64,000 nt of DNA from an uncultured Erythrobacter sp. Its GTDB lineage: Bacteria > Pseudomonadota > Alphaproteobacteria > Sphingomonadales > Sphingomonadaceae. The translations under genes were made by a program, and so were the position numbers. The notes under the pieces are model-generated. The model made no database searches and was not told the DNA's origin. It worked only from the letters and a program-made list of their open reading frames with translations. Positions within the stretch are counted from its first letter, which is position 1; each line of letters begins with the position of its first letter. Location: assembly GCA_947502305.1 (NCBI GenBank), contig CANMZA010000001.1, forward strand, positions 2,092,171 to 2,156,170. Reading direction: 5' to 3'. Shown in pieces: positions 34,337-41,940 of the stretch.

Positions 34337-34617
34337 GGCTCGACGTGCAGCAATGTAGCAGGTGAAAGCTGATCGGTCATTCCCAGTTGATAGGTGCTGG
34401 CTTGTGCCGCGTCGCCCGGCAAAACGGTGCTGAAACCGGCACCCAAGCCGACGACAAACAACCCGAAAAACAGCATCAACCGATTCTTTTGATCGGCTCG
34501 TTCTTGGAGCTGCCCTGCCCGTTGCCAGACCTCATCGAAGAAACCGTCGGACACAGCCGCACCCGCTTGCCCACCAAGAGAGGCGAGTGATTTATCGAGC
34601 GAGGGTTCATTATGCAT
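34333..34617 (-). CDS. Membrane anti-sigma factor, CnrY-like
   Basis: The 94-residue product has a cytoplasmic N-terminal half (LDKSLASLGGQAGAAVSDGF, then FDEVWQRAGQLQERADQ), one membrane segment (LMLFFGLFVVGLGAGFSTVL) and a short periplasmic tail. CnrY is a very similar size (about 95 residues) and topology and binds CnrH with its N-terminal helices. It is the first gene of the operon; promoter-like DNA with an inverted repeat CCCTCAA/TTGAGGG lies about 50 bases upstream, in the 97-base gap shared with the divergent DUF2231 gene. Confidence 0.82.
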   Translation of the reverse strand: MHNEPSLDKSLASLGGQAGAAVSDGFFDEVWQRAGQLQERADQKNRLMLFFGLFVVGLGAGFSTVLPGDAAQASTYQLGMTDQLSPATLLHVEP

Positions 34618-34713
34618 AATAGGTCTTCTTCATTTCTGACTGCTTATACGCAACCCAGCAGCTAAGCCCTCAATTTTTTTGAGGGGGGACGGTTTCCTGT
34701 GCGTAATGACACC

Positions 34714-35451
34714 ATGAACCACATTTTAAGACCCGTCCTTGCAGGCCTACTCGCCGCCCTTGTTCTAGCATCGCCATCGTTGGCGCACGAAGGGCACAAA
34801 CAGGACATGACCGACGCAGAAATGGTCCAGATGGAAGCCGAGATGGCTCAAATGGGCACTCACGAAGCGATCGACCAATCTCAATTGCCTGCCGAAACAG
34901 CGCAATCAGATGCCAAGACAGTGGTGACAATGCCGCACGGGGGCAATGGTCACGCTGGCGGCTCCGCGCTTGAGGCAGCGGCCACTCTATCCGCTGAACA
35001 AACGCTCGCAGCGCAAGTTGTTAAAAACCGGCTGACTTCTTCCAATGATTTACTTGGCCGCCTTCACCCTGTGGCAGCGCACTTTCCGATTGCGCTTTTG
35101 CTGGTGGCAGCTTTGGCTGAACTGGCGTTGATGATACGCCCCACCCTCGGGTTGCCCACGACGATCCGCTTTCTTGTCGCGAGTGGCGCAATCGGCGCAG
35201 TCGCCGCAGCCTTACTCGGCTGGTTTGCTGCTGGTTGGCGCCTGACCGACCGTTCTGAAACACTCGGCCTGCACCGCTGGAACGGCACAGCGATCGCTGT
35301 GATCAGCCTGATCGCATGGTGGTTTGCCATTCGTGGGGATAGCCGCCGAGGGCTGCGTGTCACGCTTGCCCTGCTCGCGGCTGCATTGCTTTTGCAGGGT
35401 TATCTCGGCGGCGAGATGGTGTTTGGCCCGAACCATATGGGCATTCGCTGA
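34714..35451 (+). CDS. DUF2231 membrane protein with His/Met-rich periplasmic head
   Basis: The ATG at 34714 (MNHILRPVLAGLLAALVLAS) opens a signal sequence; the track's GTG at 34699 is also possible. The 245-residue protein has a His/Met-rich exported part (HEGHKQDMTDAEMVQMEAEM, MPHGGNGHAGG), then four membrane segments with the DUF2231 marks RLHPVAAHFPIALLLVAALA and GLHRWNGTAIAVISL. It ends QGYLGGEMVFGPNHMGIR. The Met/His head suggests copper binding. Function is unknown. It is divergent from the cnrYXH-like genes and heads the second copper operon. A decayed copy of its C-terminus lies at 40480-40695. Confidence 0.85.
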   Translation: MNHILRPVLAGLLAALVLASPSLAHEGHKQDMTDAEMVQMEAEMAQMGTHEAIDQSQLPAETAQSDAKTVVTMPHGGNGHAGGSALEAAATLSAEQTLAAQVVKNRLTSSNDLLGRLHPVAAHFPIALLLVAALAELALMIRPTLGLPTTIRFLVASGAIGAVAAALLGWFAAGWRLTDRSETLGLHRWNGTAIAVISLIAWWFAIRGDSRRGLRVTLALLAAALLLQGYLGGEMVFGPNHMGIR

Positions 35452-36137
35452 TGGGCCAAGCTTCTAACCTCGATGGCACGTCCAGCTTCACCCCGGCGCT
35501 TGGCAAGGCATGGCTCACGCCGCTTTACGACATCGCGATCCGTTTGCTTACGTCGGAAAGGGCTTGGCGCAATGCGTTGATCGACCACGCGGACGTGCAA
35601 CCTGGAGACCGCTTGATCGATGTTGGAAGCGGCACCGGAAGCCTTTTACTGGGGCTGAGGGATGCTTGCAGCGACGCAGAGCTTCTTGGCGTCGATCCCG
35701 ACGCACAGGTGCTTGAGATTGCTCGCCGCAAAGCGGACAGCGTGGCAAAACCGATCACTTGGCACAACGGGTTCCTAGACAGTCTAAAGGTCGACGCGGA
35801 TCGGCGACCGAACAAAATTGTTAGCAGCTTGGTGTTCCATCAAGTCCCGGTCGAGCAGAAGAAGGCCATGATCGACCAGATTTGGTCCCTTCTCGAACCG
35901 GGCGGGATGGTTCTGATCGCGGATTACATGCGGCAAGAAAAGCCGCTCATGCGTCGCTTATTCCGCGCGACAGTGCAGACACTTGATGGGGTCCCTGATA
36001 CCCAACCCAATGCGGATGGCTTGATGGAACGGCTCATTTCAGAGCGTTTCGAGCGCAGCGAACGCCTCGCAATTTTTGAAGCAGCGACCGGGGCTATTTC
36101 GCTCTGGCGCGGGTTCAAATCCGGTGCGCCGACATGA
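35451..36137 (+). CDS. Class I SAM-dependent methyltransferase
   Basis: A 228-residue cytoplasmic enzyme. The AdoMet site is seen in GDRLIDVGSGTGSLLLGL (motif I), LLGVDPDAQVLEIARRKA (motif II) and NKIVSSLVFHQVPVEQKKAM with LEPGGMVLIADYM (motif III region). The substrate is unknown; related proteins are annotated as ubiquinone/menaquinone-type or metal-associated methyltransferases, and no arsenic-type Cys set is seen. It overlaps the DUF2231 stop by one base (TGATG) and the next small ORF by ATGA, showing tight coupling in a copper operon. Confidence 0.87.
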   Translation: MGQASNLDGTSSFTPALGKAWLTPLYDIAIRLLTSERAWRNALIDHADVQPGDRLIDVGSGTGSLLLGLRDACSDAELLGVDPDAQVLEIARRKADSVAKPITWHNGFLDSLKVDADRRPNKIVSSLVFHQVPVEQKKAMIDQIWSLLEPGGMVLIADYMRQEKPLMRRLFRATVQTLDGVPDTQPNADGLMERLISERFERSERLAIFEAATGAISLWRGFKSGAPT

Positions 36138-36283
36138 ACTCTGGAGGCATCATTGTGTTCATGCCGATCACAGCAATGGCGGCCGAGCCGCCTGCCGAAG
36201 ATATGGAAATGGAAGACAGAGCCAGAGACTACCAAGCTGGCGCACCTTCCAGCGCGGAACATAGCGAGCATGAGACGCATTGA
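36134..36283 (+). CDS. 49-aa Met/His/Glu-rich exported peptide (too short for the ORF track)
   Basis: The ATG at 36134 overlaps the methyltransferase stop (ATGA), and the frame stays open for 49 codons. The product begins MNSGGIIVFMPITAMAAEPP, a weak but plausible signal sequence ending AMAA. The rest is an acidic Met/His tail (EDMEMEDRARDY, then AEHSEHETH). Met and His in a short periplasmic peptide between copper genes suggest copper binding (inference). No family is recognised; it could be a remnant of a longer metal-binding protein, but the exact overlap argues for translation. Confidence 0.62.
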   Translation: MNSGGIIVFMPITAMAAEPPAEDMEMEDRARDYQAGAPSSAEHSEHETH

Positions 36284-36318
36284 ATCAGTGAAACAAACCA
36301 CGTGACAAGGAGGCCAAA

Positions 36319-36594
36319 ATGACGACGCAATCGATAGGCAAGAATATCACCCACTGGGGATGGACACTCAGTGTCTTTTTCTTCGTGAGCTATCTAATCT
36401 GCATCGGTTTTGGCCTGCTGGCACCGGGGCGGTTCCATATGCATGAAGCATGGGCCCCGCTGATGCCCGGTTTCGAATGGCTGACGGTGACCGGATTCGT
36501 GGCCGGCGCGGCGTGGAGCTTCGCCTATGGCTGGTACATCGCCGTGTTGGTGGTGCCGATCCATCGATTTTTTGGCCGAGGGGCGCGCAGTTGA
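36319..36594 (+). CDS. DUF5676 family membrane protein
   Basis: A 91-residue protein with two membrane segments ([20 protein letters not shown] and [20 protein letters not shown]). The family signature includes [13 protein letters not shown] between them and a basic end [17 protein letters not shown]5676 proteins are repeatedly found beside CopA-type ATPases and are of unknown function. AAGGAGG is placed just before the ATG. Its stop overlaps the TTG start of the ATPase (TTGA). Confidence 0.85.
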   Translation: MTTQSIGKNITHWGWTLSVFFFVSYLICIGFGLLAPGRFHMHEAWAPLMPGFEWLTVTGFVAGAAWSFAYGWYIAVLVVPIHRFFGRGARS

Positions 36595-38918
36595 GCATTT
36601 ACGCATGTCCGATGCACCCGGAAATCCAGCAAGATAATCCGGGCGATTGCCCGAAGTGCGGAATGCACCTCGTTCTCCAAACCGATGCCAATGATAATGC
36701 GACAGACTCGGCGCATTCGTGTCACAGCCATTCCGACCATGGCGGAGAACCAGCCTCTGACGATGGGCGTTATGACAATGTGCCCGCGGGCTACGATGGC
36801 ACGGTCTATACCTGCCCTATGCACCCTCAGGTGCGCGAGACAAGCATGGCATCATGCCCGATTTGCGGCATGGGTCTAGAGCTTGAATCCGCGACTATGG
36901 TGGAGGAAGGACCGAACCCAGAATTGGTCGATTTTACCCGGCGGTTCTGGATCGGGGCAATTCTGACCATTCCACTGCTGGTCCTGACCATGGGACCATT
37001 TGTGGGCCTTGGCGGTATTCGAGAAGCGATTGGCGAACGCACTACGCTATGGATCGAGTTTGCACTCGGCACGCCGGTGGTGTTGTGGTGCGGCTGGCCA
37101 TTCCTCGTGCGGGGCTGGAACTCGTTTCGCACCAGAAACCTCAATATGTTCTCGCTGATCGCGATGGGTGTGATGGCGGCTTGGCTATTCAGTATAGTTG
37201 CGGTCCTTGCGCCGGGTATTTTCCCGTCCGGATTCCGCGATCCAGAAGGCCATGTTGCGGTCTATTTTGAGGCTGCAGCGGTCATCGTGACTTTAGTACT
37301 GCTCGGCCAAGTCATGGAGCTGCGCGCGCGCGAAGGCACAGGCAAAGCCATCCGCGCCTTGCTTGACCTTGCTGCGAAGACGGCACGTGTCATCCGCCCG
37401 GATGGCAGCGAAGAGGAAATTGAGCTGGAGAACGTCGAGGTTGGTGACAAACTGCGCGTTCGCCCCGGCGAGAAAGTTCCGGTTGATGGCATCGTGATGG
37501 ATGGACGGTCATCCATCGATGAAAGCATGATCAGCGGTGAGCCTGTTCCGGTTGAGAAGGTACCGGGCGATCATGTAACAGGCGCGACAATTAACGGCAC
37601 CGGCAGCTTGGTAATCGAAGCAACCCGCGTCGGTTCGGACACGATGCTGGCACAAATAGTGGAAATGGTGGCGGCTGCTCAACGGTCGCGGGCACCGATA
37701 CAAAAATACGCCGACAAGGTCGCAGGCTATTTCGTTCCAGCCGTCATCGGGATCGCGGTGCTTGCCTTCATTGCGTGGGCGATATGGGGCCCGGCCCCGG
37801 CGCTCGCCTATGCGCTGATCGCTGCGGTTTCGGTGCTGATCATCGCCTGCCCTTGCTCGCTGGGTCTTGCCACGCCGATGTCGATCATGACGGCCACGGG
37901 TCGCGGCGCGCAGGCGGGCGTGCTGATCAAAAATGCCGAGGCACTCGAACGCTTCGAGACGATTGATACGCTGATCGTCGATAAGACCGGCACGCTGACA
38001 GAGGGCAAACCCCGCCTCGTCGCTGTCATGCCCGAGGATGGTCATGACGAGGCCGAAGTGCTGCGCCTCGCGGCATCGCTCGAACGCGGTTCCGAACACC
38101 CATTGGCAGATGCCATCGTGCGGGGGGCAGAAGAACGCGGAATTGCAATGGCCCGCGCAGACGACTTCGAGGCGATTACCGGCAAAGGCGTGCGAGGCAC
38201 GGTCGATGGCAAGCCGGTCGCTCTCGGCAACCGGGCGCTCATTACCGATATGGGCCTCGACGCATCATCTTTTGCGGCAAAGGCGAATGCTCGGCGCGAT
38301 GGGGGCGAGACGGTGATGTTCGTCGTATTGGATGGCGCAATTGCCGGTCTGGTCAGCGTGGCCGACCCGGTAAAGGAAACCACCCCAGCGGCGCTGAAGG
38401 AACTGCACGCGCTCGGCCTGCGTATCATCATGGCCACCGGCGACAATGAGCGGACTGCCAAGGCCGTTGCGGCACGGCTTGGCATCGATGAGATCCGTGC
38501 CGACGTCTTGCCCGAAGACAAGGCGCGCATTGTCCGAGAGCTGCAGGCAAGCGGAGCAAAAGTCGCCATGGCCGGCGACGGGGTCAACGATGCGCCAGCG
38601 CTCGCACAGGCCGATGTCGGCATCGCTATGGGCACCGGCGCAGATGTCGCGATCGAAAGCGCAGGTATTACCCTAGTTGGCGGCAACTTGGACGGCATCG
38701 TCCGGGCACGCCGTCTCGCACGAGCGACCATGAGCAATATCCGTCAAAACCTGTTCTTCGCCTTGATCTACAATTCAGCAGGAGTGCCGGTCGCAGCAGG
38801 GTTGCTCTATCCCTTCTTCGGTATCCTGATCAGCCCCATGTTTGCTGCGTTCGCGATGAGTGCATCCTCCATCTCCGTAGTGCTCAATTCACTGCGCCTG
38901 CGGACAGCCAAGCTATGA
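36591..38918 (+). CDS. copA: Cu(I)-exporting P-type ATPase CopA with two YHS-like metal domains
   Basis: The pump moves Cu(I) out of the cytoplasm. The track ORF begins at 36450, but the true start is probably the TTG at 36591 (reading [17 protein letters not shown] next). The upstream frame is the shadow of the DUF5676 gene, and no ATG lies between. The N-terminus has two heavy-metal-binding motifs, [20 protein letters not shown] and [20 protein letters not shown], with a His-rich linker. The core contains TGEP-type [10 protein letters not shown], the ion-binding [13 protein letters not shown], phosphorylation [19 protein letters not shown] and [12 protein letters not shown]7 [11 protein letters not shown] and TM8 [11 protein letters not shown] fit Cu(I) (P1B-1). 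Both ends overlap the neighbouring genes. Confidence 0.93.
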   Translation: MSIYACPMHPEIQQDNPGDCPKCGMHLVLQTDANDNATDSAHSCHSHSDHGGEPASDDGRYDNVPAGYDGTVYTCPMHPQVRETSMASCPICGMGLELESATMVEEGPNPELVDFTRRFWIGAILTIPLLVLTMGPFVGLGGIREAIGERTTLWIEFALGTPVVLWCGWPFLVRGWNSFRTRNLNMFSLIAMGVMAAWLFSIVAVLAPGIFPSGFRDPEGHVAVYFEAAAVIVTLVLLGQVMELRAREGTGKAIRALLDLAAKTARVIRPDGSEEEIELENVEVGDKLRVRPGEKVPVDGIVMDGRSSIDESMISGEPVPVEKVPGDHVTGATINGTGSLVIEATRVGSDTMLAQIVEMVAAAQRSRAPIQKYADKVAGYFVPAVIGIAVLAFIAWAIWGPAPALAYALIAAVSVLIIACPCSLGLATPMSIMTATGRGAQAGVLIKNAEALERFETIDTLIVDKTGTLTEGKPRLVAVMPEDGHDEAEVLRLAASLERGSEHPLADAIVRGAEERGIAMARADDFEAITGKGVRGTVDGKPVALGNRALITDMGLDASSFAAKANARRDGGETVMFVVLDGAIAGLVSVADPVKETTPAALKELHALGLRIIMATGDNERTAKAVAARLGIDEIRADVLPEDKARIVRELQASGAKVAMAGDGVNDAPALAQADVGIAMGTGADVAIESAGITLVGGNLDGIVRARRLARATMSNIRQNLFFALIYNSAGVPVAAGLLYPFFGILISPMFAAFAMSASSISVVLNSLRLRTAKL

Positions 38919-40294
38919 GCGATTTAGGGCACGAGAGCCATAGCTCGCATGGAGATGATGAAGGCAGCGACAAAGAGAGGATAAGCCTCGCCGGGGCCGT
39001 TGCGATGGGCACCGGGGTTATGATCGGTGCAGGCATATTCGCGCTCACCGGCCAGATCGCCGAGTTGGCTGGTCCGCTGTTTCCGCTATCTTTCGTCGTT
39101 GGCGCGATGGTCACGGCGTTGGCTGCCTATAGCTACATCAAGGTATCAAATGCCTGGCCGTCATCCGGCGGGATCGCGATGATCCTGCAAAAAGCATACG
39201 GGCCGGGTGTGGTGGCGGCATCTGCATCGCTGCTCATGGCGTTATCGATGGTCATCAACGAAAGTCTCGTCGCAAGAACCTTTGCCACCTATGCGCTCCG
39301 TCCGTTCGGGTTGGAGGAGAATGCCCTCCTGCTGTCGATCCTTGCGCTCGCATTGATTGTGTTTGCCTATTTCGTGAATGCGTCGGGCAACCGGTCTGTC
39401 AGCGGATTTTCGTTGGTCATGTCGGTTATCAAGGTTGGCGGGATTGCTGTGTTCGCGGTGGCCGCCATTTGGGCTAGCGGCTTTTTCTCCGGGGCATTTT
39501 CTGAAGGGACCTCGCTCACCAGCGGCGAGGCTTTCCTTGCATCAGTTGCCTTCTCGATATTGGCCTTCAAGGGCTTCACAACCATTACCAATAGCGGCGG
39601 CGACATAGTCGATCCGCACCGCAATGTCGGACGCACGATCATAATTTCGATCGGAATATGCGTTGTCACATATCTGCTGGTCGCACTCGCTGTTGGATCG
39701 AGCCTGAGCATCGGTGAGATTGCTGCGGCGAAAGACTATTCGCTGGCAGCAGCGGCACGGCCTGCGCTTGGCGAAATTGGCTTCTATTTCACGATCGTCA
39801 TTGCATTGGCGGCGACCACTTCGGGCGTGATTGCTAGCGTCTTCGCCGTTTCTCGCATGTTGGCGATGCTGACTAAGATGAAGATGATACCGCACAGCCA
39901 CTTTGGGATGAGCGGCAGCATCCGAAGCCACATGCTGATCTATACCGTGGTAGTGGCTGGCGCTCTTGCCGTATTGTTCGACCTTTCAAGGATCGCTGCG
40001 CTAGGCGCGTTTTTCTATCTCGTTATGGACATGTTGGTGCATTGGGGCGTGTATCGAAGCCTGCGCCACGAGGTTGGCGCCAAGGCTTCCGTTTTGCTCA
40101 CCGCCTTGGCGGCGGACGGCGTAATTCTGACAGCATTTACTTTGGCCAAGCTACGCACTGACCCAATAATCGTTCTTTACGCAGCGACCGGAATTGCATT
40201 TGTGTTCGCCGCAGAATGGTTTTTTCTTTCGAGAAGGGAACCGGAAGCCGGGACGGACCACGAAACGGAAAATCAAGATACCGGGTTGTGGTAG
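38915..40294 (+). CDS. APC-superfamily amino acid permease-like protein
   Basis: A 459-residue membrane protein with about 12 hydrophobic segments. The APC mark [20 protein letters not shown] is in TM1, and the conserved [20 protein letters not shown] lies in TM6 and beyond. A His/Asp/Ser-rich head ([16 protein letters not shown]) could bind metal and is unusual for this family. It starts inside the end of copA (ATGA), so it belongs to the copper operon. Normal APC substrates are amino acids or amines; what it carries here is unknown. Confidence 0.88.
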   Translation: MSDLGHESHSSHGDDEGSDKERISLAGAVAMGTGVMIGAGIFALTGQIAELAGPLFPLSFVVGAMVTALAAYSYIKVSNAWPSSGGIAMILQKAYGPGVVAASASLLMALSMVINESLVARTFATYALRPFGLEENALLLSILALALIVFAYFVNASGNRSVSGFSLVMSVIKVGGIAVFAVAAIWASGFFSGAFSEGTSLTSGEAFLASVAFSILAFKGFTTITNSGGDIVDPHRNVGRTIIISIGICVVTYLLVALAVGSSLSIGEIAAAKDYSLAAAARPALGEIGFYFTIVIALAATTSGVIASVFAVSRMLAMLTKMKMIPHSHFGMSGSIRSHMLIYTVVVAGALAVLFDLSRIAALGAFFYLVMDMLVHWGVYRSLRHEVGAKASVLLTALAADGVILTAFTLAKLRTDPIIVLYAATGIAFVFAAEWFFLSRREPEAGTDHETENQDTGLW

Positions 40295-40479
40295 CGGAAC
40301 AAGGCACCGCCGCAGTAGATGCACTGACTAGTGGAACTTGCGTGATCAGGTGGCTATCCAAGCAATGGTTGTAGCCATGTCTTCTATCCTAATTTTGGAG
40401 GCTCTGAACCAAATTTTTTAAGTAGAAGCCGAGGTTAGTTCAACGGCAAAACGGGCGTTAGCCCTGATCGACGATCAGC

Positions 40480-40695
40480 GTGCTGAGACTGGGCGGAGCC
40501 GATACGCTCGCTATCCAACGACGGAACGGCACGACTATCGCTTTGCTAAGCCGAGCTACTTGTTGGCTTGCAGCGCGTGAGACGGGGCGGGTCCGCTTTC
40601 GCCTGTTGCTTGCCATTCTCGCGTATAGCATCATAGATCATGGCTATTTTGGTCGTGAGATGGCTCGTGACCCCAACCAGATGGGCATGATGTGA
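40480..40695 (+). pseudogene. Decayed C-terminal copy of the DUF2231 gene
   Basis: The 71-residue ORF lines up with the last 65 residues of the DUF2231 protein at 34714-35451: IQRRNGTTIALLSR against LHRWNGTAIAVISL, and HGYFGREMARDPNQMGM against QGYLGGEMVFGPNHMGI. The first half of the gene, including signal and His-rich head, is absent; in 40295-40479 I see no gene. Either a partial duplication or the leftover of an older copper cluster. Confidence 0.72.
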
Positions 40696-40820
40696 TTGGC
40701 TGGGACATATGTCCCAGCGAGCTCGTAAAATTGCAACCTTTGTGCTGACGACATCATTCATTTCGCCGGCATTCAATTTGTTGAGGCTTCGCGCGCTGAA
40801 ACCCTAGACCTAGCTATACA

Positions 40821-41507
40821 TCAAACCTTTGCACGCGCCTTGCGTCTGCGGAACATGAGAATACACCCAAGAATGCTTCCGACAACACCTAACGCTGCGA
40901 ACGCTATCAATATCGGATGACTCGTCTTCTCGCGGGTCTGCAGATCCATGATGTGGAGCCCCCACATGAAATCAAATGTGCGCCACCATTGGGTGCGGAT
41001 GGCTTCGATTTGGCCTGTTTCCCGGCCGACATAGACATAGGTTCCCTCGTCAAGAATGATTTGCCAAACGGGAATCGGTCGGCGAAAATCAAATGGCACA
41101 GAGTCCGCTTCAAACAAGCGAACGGAAGTGATTTCATTGCCGCCTAAGATTTGCTTCGCCACAATTGACCTTGCTGCTGCTTCGTCGAGTGGCGCGATGG
41201 GATTTCCGCTTTCCAGATCGATCCGCCTGACGCTCCCATCCATGGCGGTGAGGGTAGCGACTGGTCGCCCGTCTTGTACGAACGCTTGTATTTCCTTCAC
41301 AGGGTAATCCACATCAGTAGATATTTGCCTCGGCAAGGAATGCGACTGTTCGCCGGCGGGCAAGCGCAAGTGATTTCCCCGCACCTCATCGATAGGGCGG
41401 GCGGACATAAACAAGCCAGTGACCATCCACATCAAAATCGGAATGCCGATCAACCAGCCAAGCCATATGTGCCACTTGGCAAAGCGCAACATTAGAGGTT
41501 TCGCCAA
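40821..41507 (-). CDS. PepSY-domain membrane protein
   Basis: A 228-residue protein with a membrane segment at each end (WLGWLIGIPILMWMVTGLFM and ILIAFAALGVVGSILGCILM) and periplasmic PepSY-like parts between. These include VDYPVKEIQAFVQDGRPVAT, EAAARSIVAKQILGGNEITS and WQIILDEGTYVYVGRETGQI. It ends with basic residues (RRRKARAKV). PepSY proteins appear beside metal-efflux and siderophore systems, with unclear roles, possibly electron transfer or protease inhibition. It is the last gene of the cus unit, 70 bases after cusF. Confidence 0.85.
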   Translation of the reverse strand: MAKPLMLRFAKWHIWLGWLIGIPILMWMVTGLFMSARPIDEVRGNHLRLPAGEQSHSLPRQISTDVDYPVKEIQAFVQDGRPVATLTAMDGSVRRIDLESGNPIAPLDEAAARSIVAKQILGGNEITSVRLFEADSVPFDFRRPIPVWQIILDEGTYVYVGRETGQIEAIRTQWWRTFDFMWGLHIMDLQTREKTSHPILIAFAALGVVGSILGCILMFRRRKARAKV

Positions 41508-41577
41508 ATCTCAATCTCCCATCATTTGATCCGTATGCCTTCGCTTAGCTGCGTCACTAGGCGAAGGCATGTTTGGA

Positions 41578-41940
41578 TCACTGGCTCGCGACCGATGTAA
41601 CGACGTTTCCTTCGCTGCCGCTGGCAAATTCGAACGAAATCTCGTCTCCGACTGCGACTTCTCCAAGAATCTGCTCATTTGCGTCGAACGCCATGACCAT
41701 CTCCGGCCATTCCAAAGCAGGAACAGGCCCATGATCAATAGTGATGGTGCCCGCTTCCGCGTCAATCGCGGTCACCGTCCCTTGCGCGCTGGCGTTTGTT
41801 CCAGGAGCATCAGTTTCCATCATCGACATATCATGGTCGTCAGCTGACATGCCCTCCATAGATTCGCTGTCCGCGCCGCTGTCGCAGGCGGCGAGCAGCA
41901 AGGGGGCTGACAACACAGTTAAGAGGTTTGGGGTACGCAA
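41578..41940 (-). CDS. cusF: CusF-type periplasmic copper-binding lipoprotein
   Basis: A 120-residue protein with a lipobox ([10 protein letters not shown], Cys about residue 19), so probably anchored in a membrane. An Asp/Met-rich linker ([17 protein letters not shown]) is followed by the CusF beta-barrel. That barrel has [20 protein letters not shown] and [15 protein letters not shown], including the Trp-Met-Met set known to hold Cu(I)/Ag(I). It hands copper to the CusCBA pump. Its start lies inside the cusA end (22-base overlap), so they are co-translated. A second CusF domain is fused to CusB. Confidence 0.9.
   Translation of the reverse strand: MRTPNLLTVLSAPLLLAACDSGADSESMEGMSADDHDMSMMETDAPGTNASAQGTVTAIDAEAGTITIDHGPVPALEWPEMVMAFDANEQILGEVAVGDEISFEFASGSEGNVVTSVASQ

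Noticed and set aside
35021-35436. Minus-strand ORFs across the DUF2231 gene
   Set aside because: They overlap a gene with clear signal peptide and family motifs and have shadow composition.
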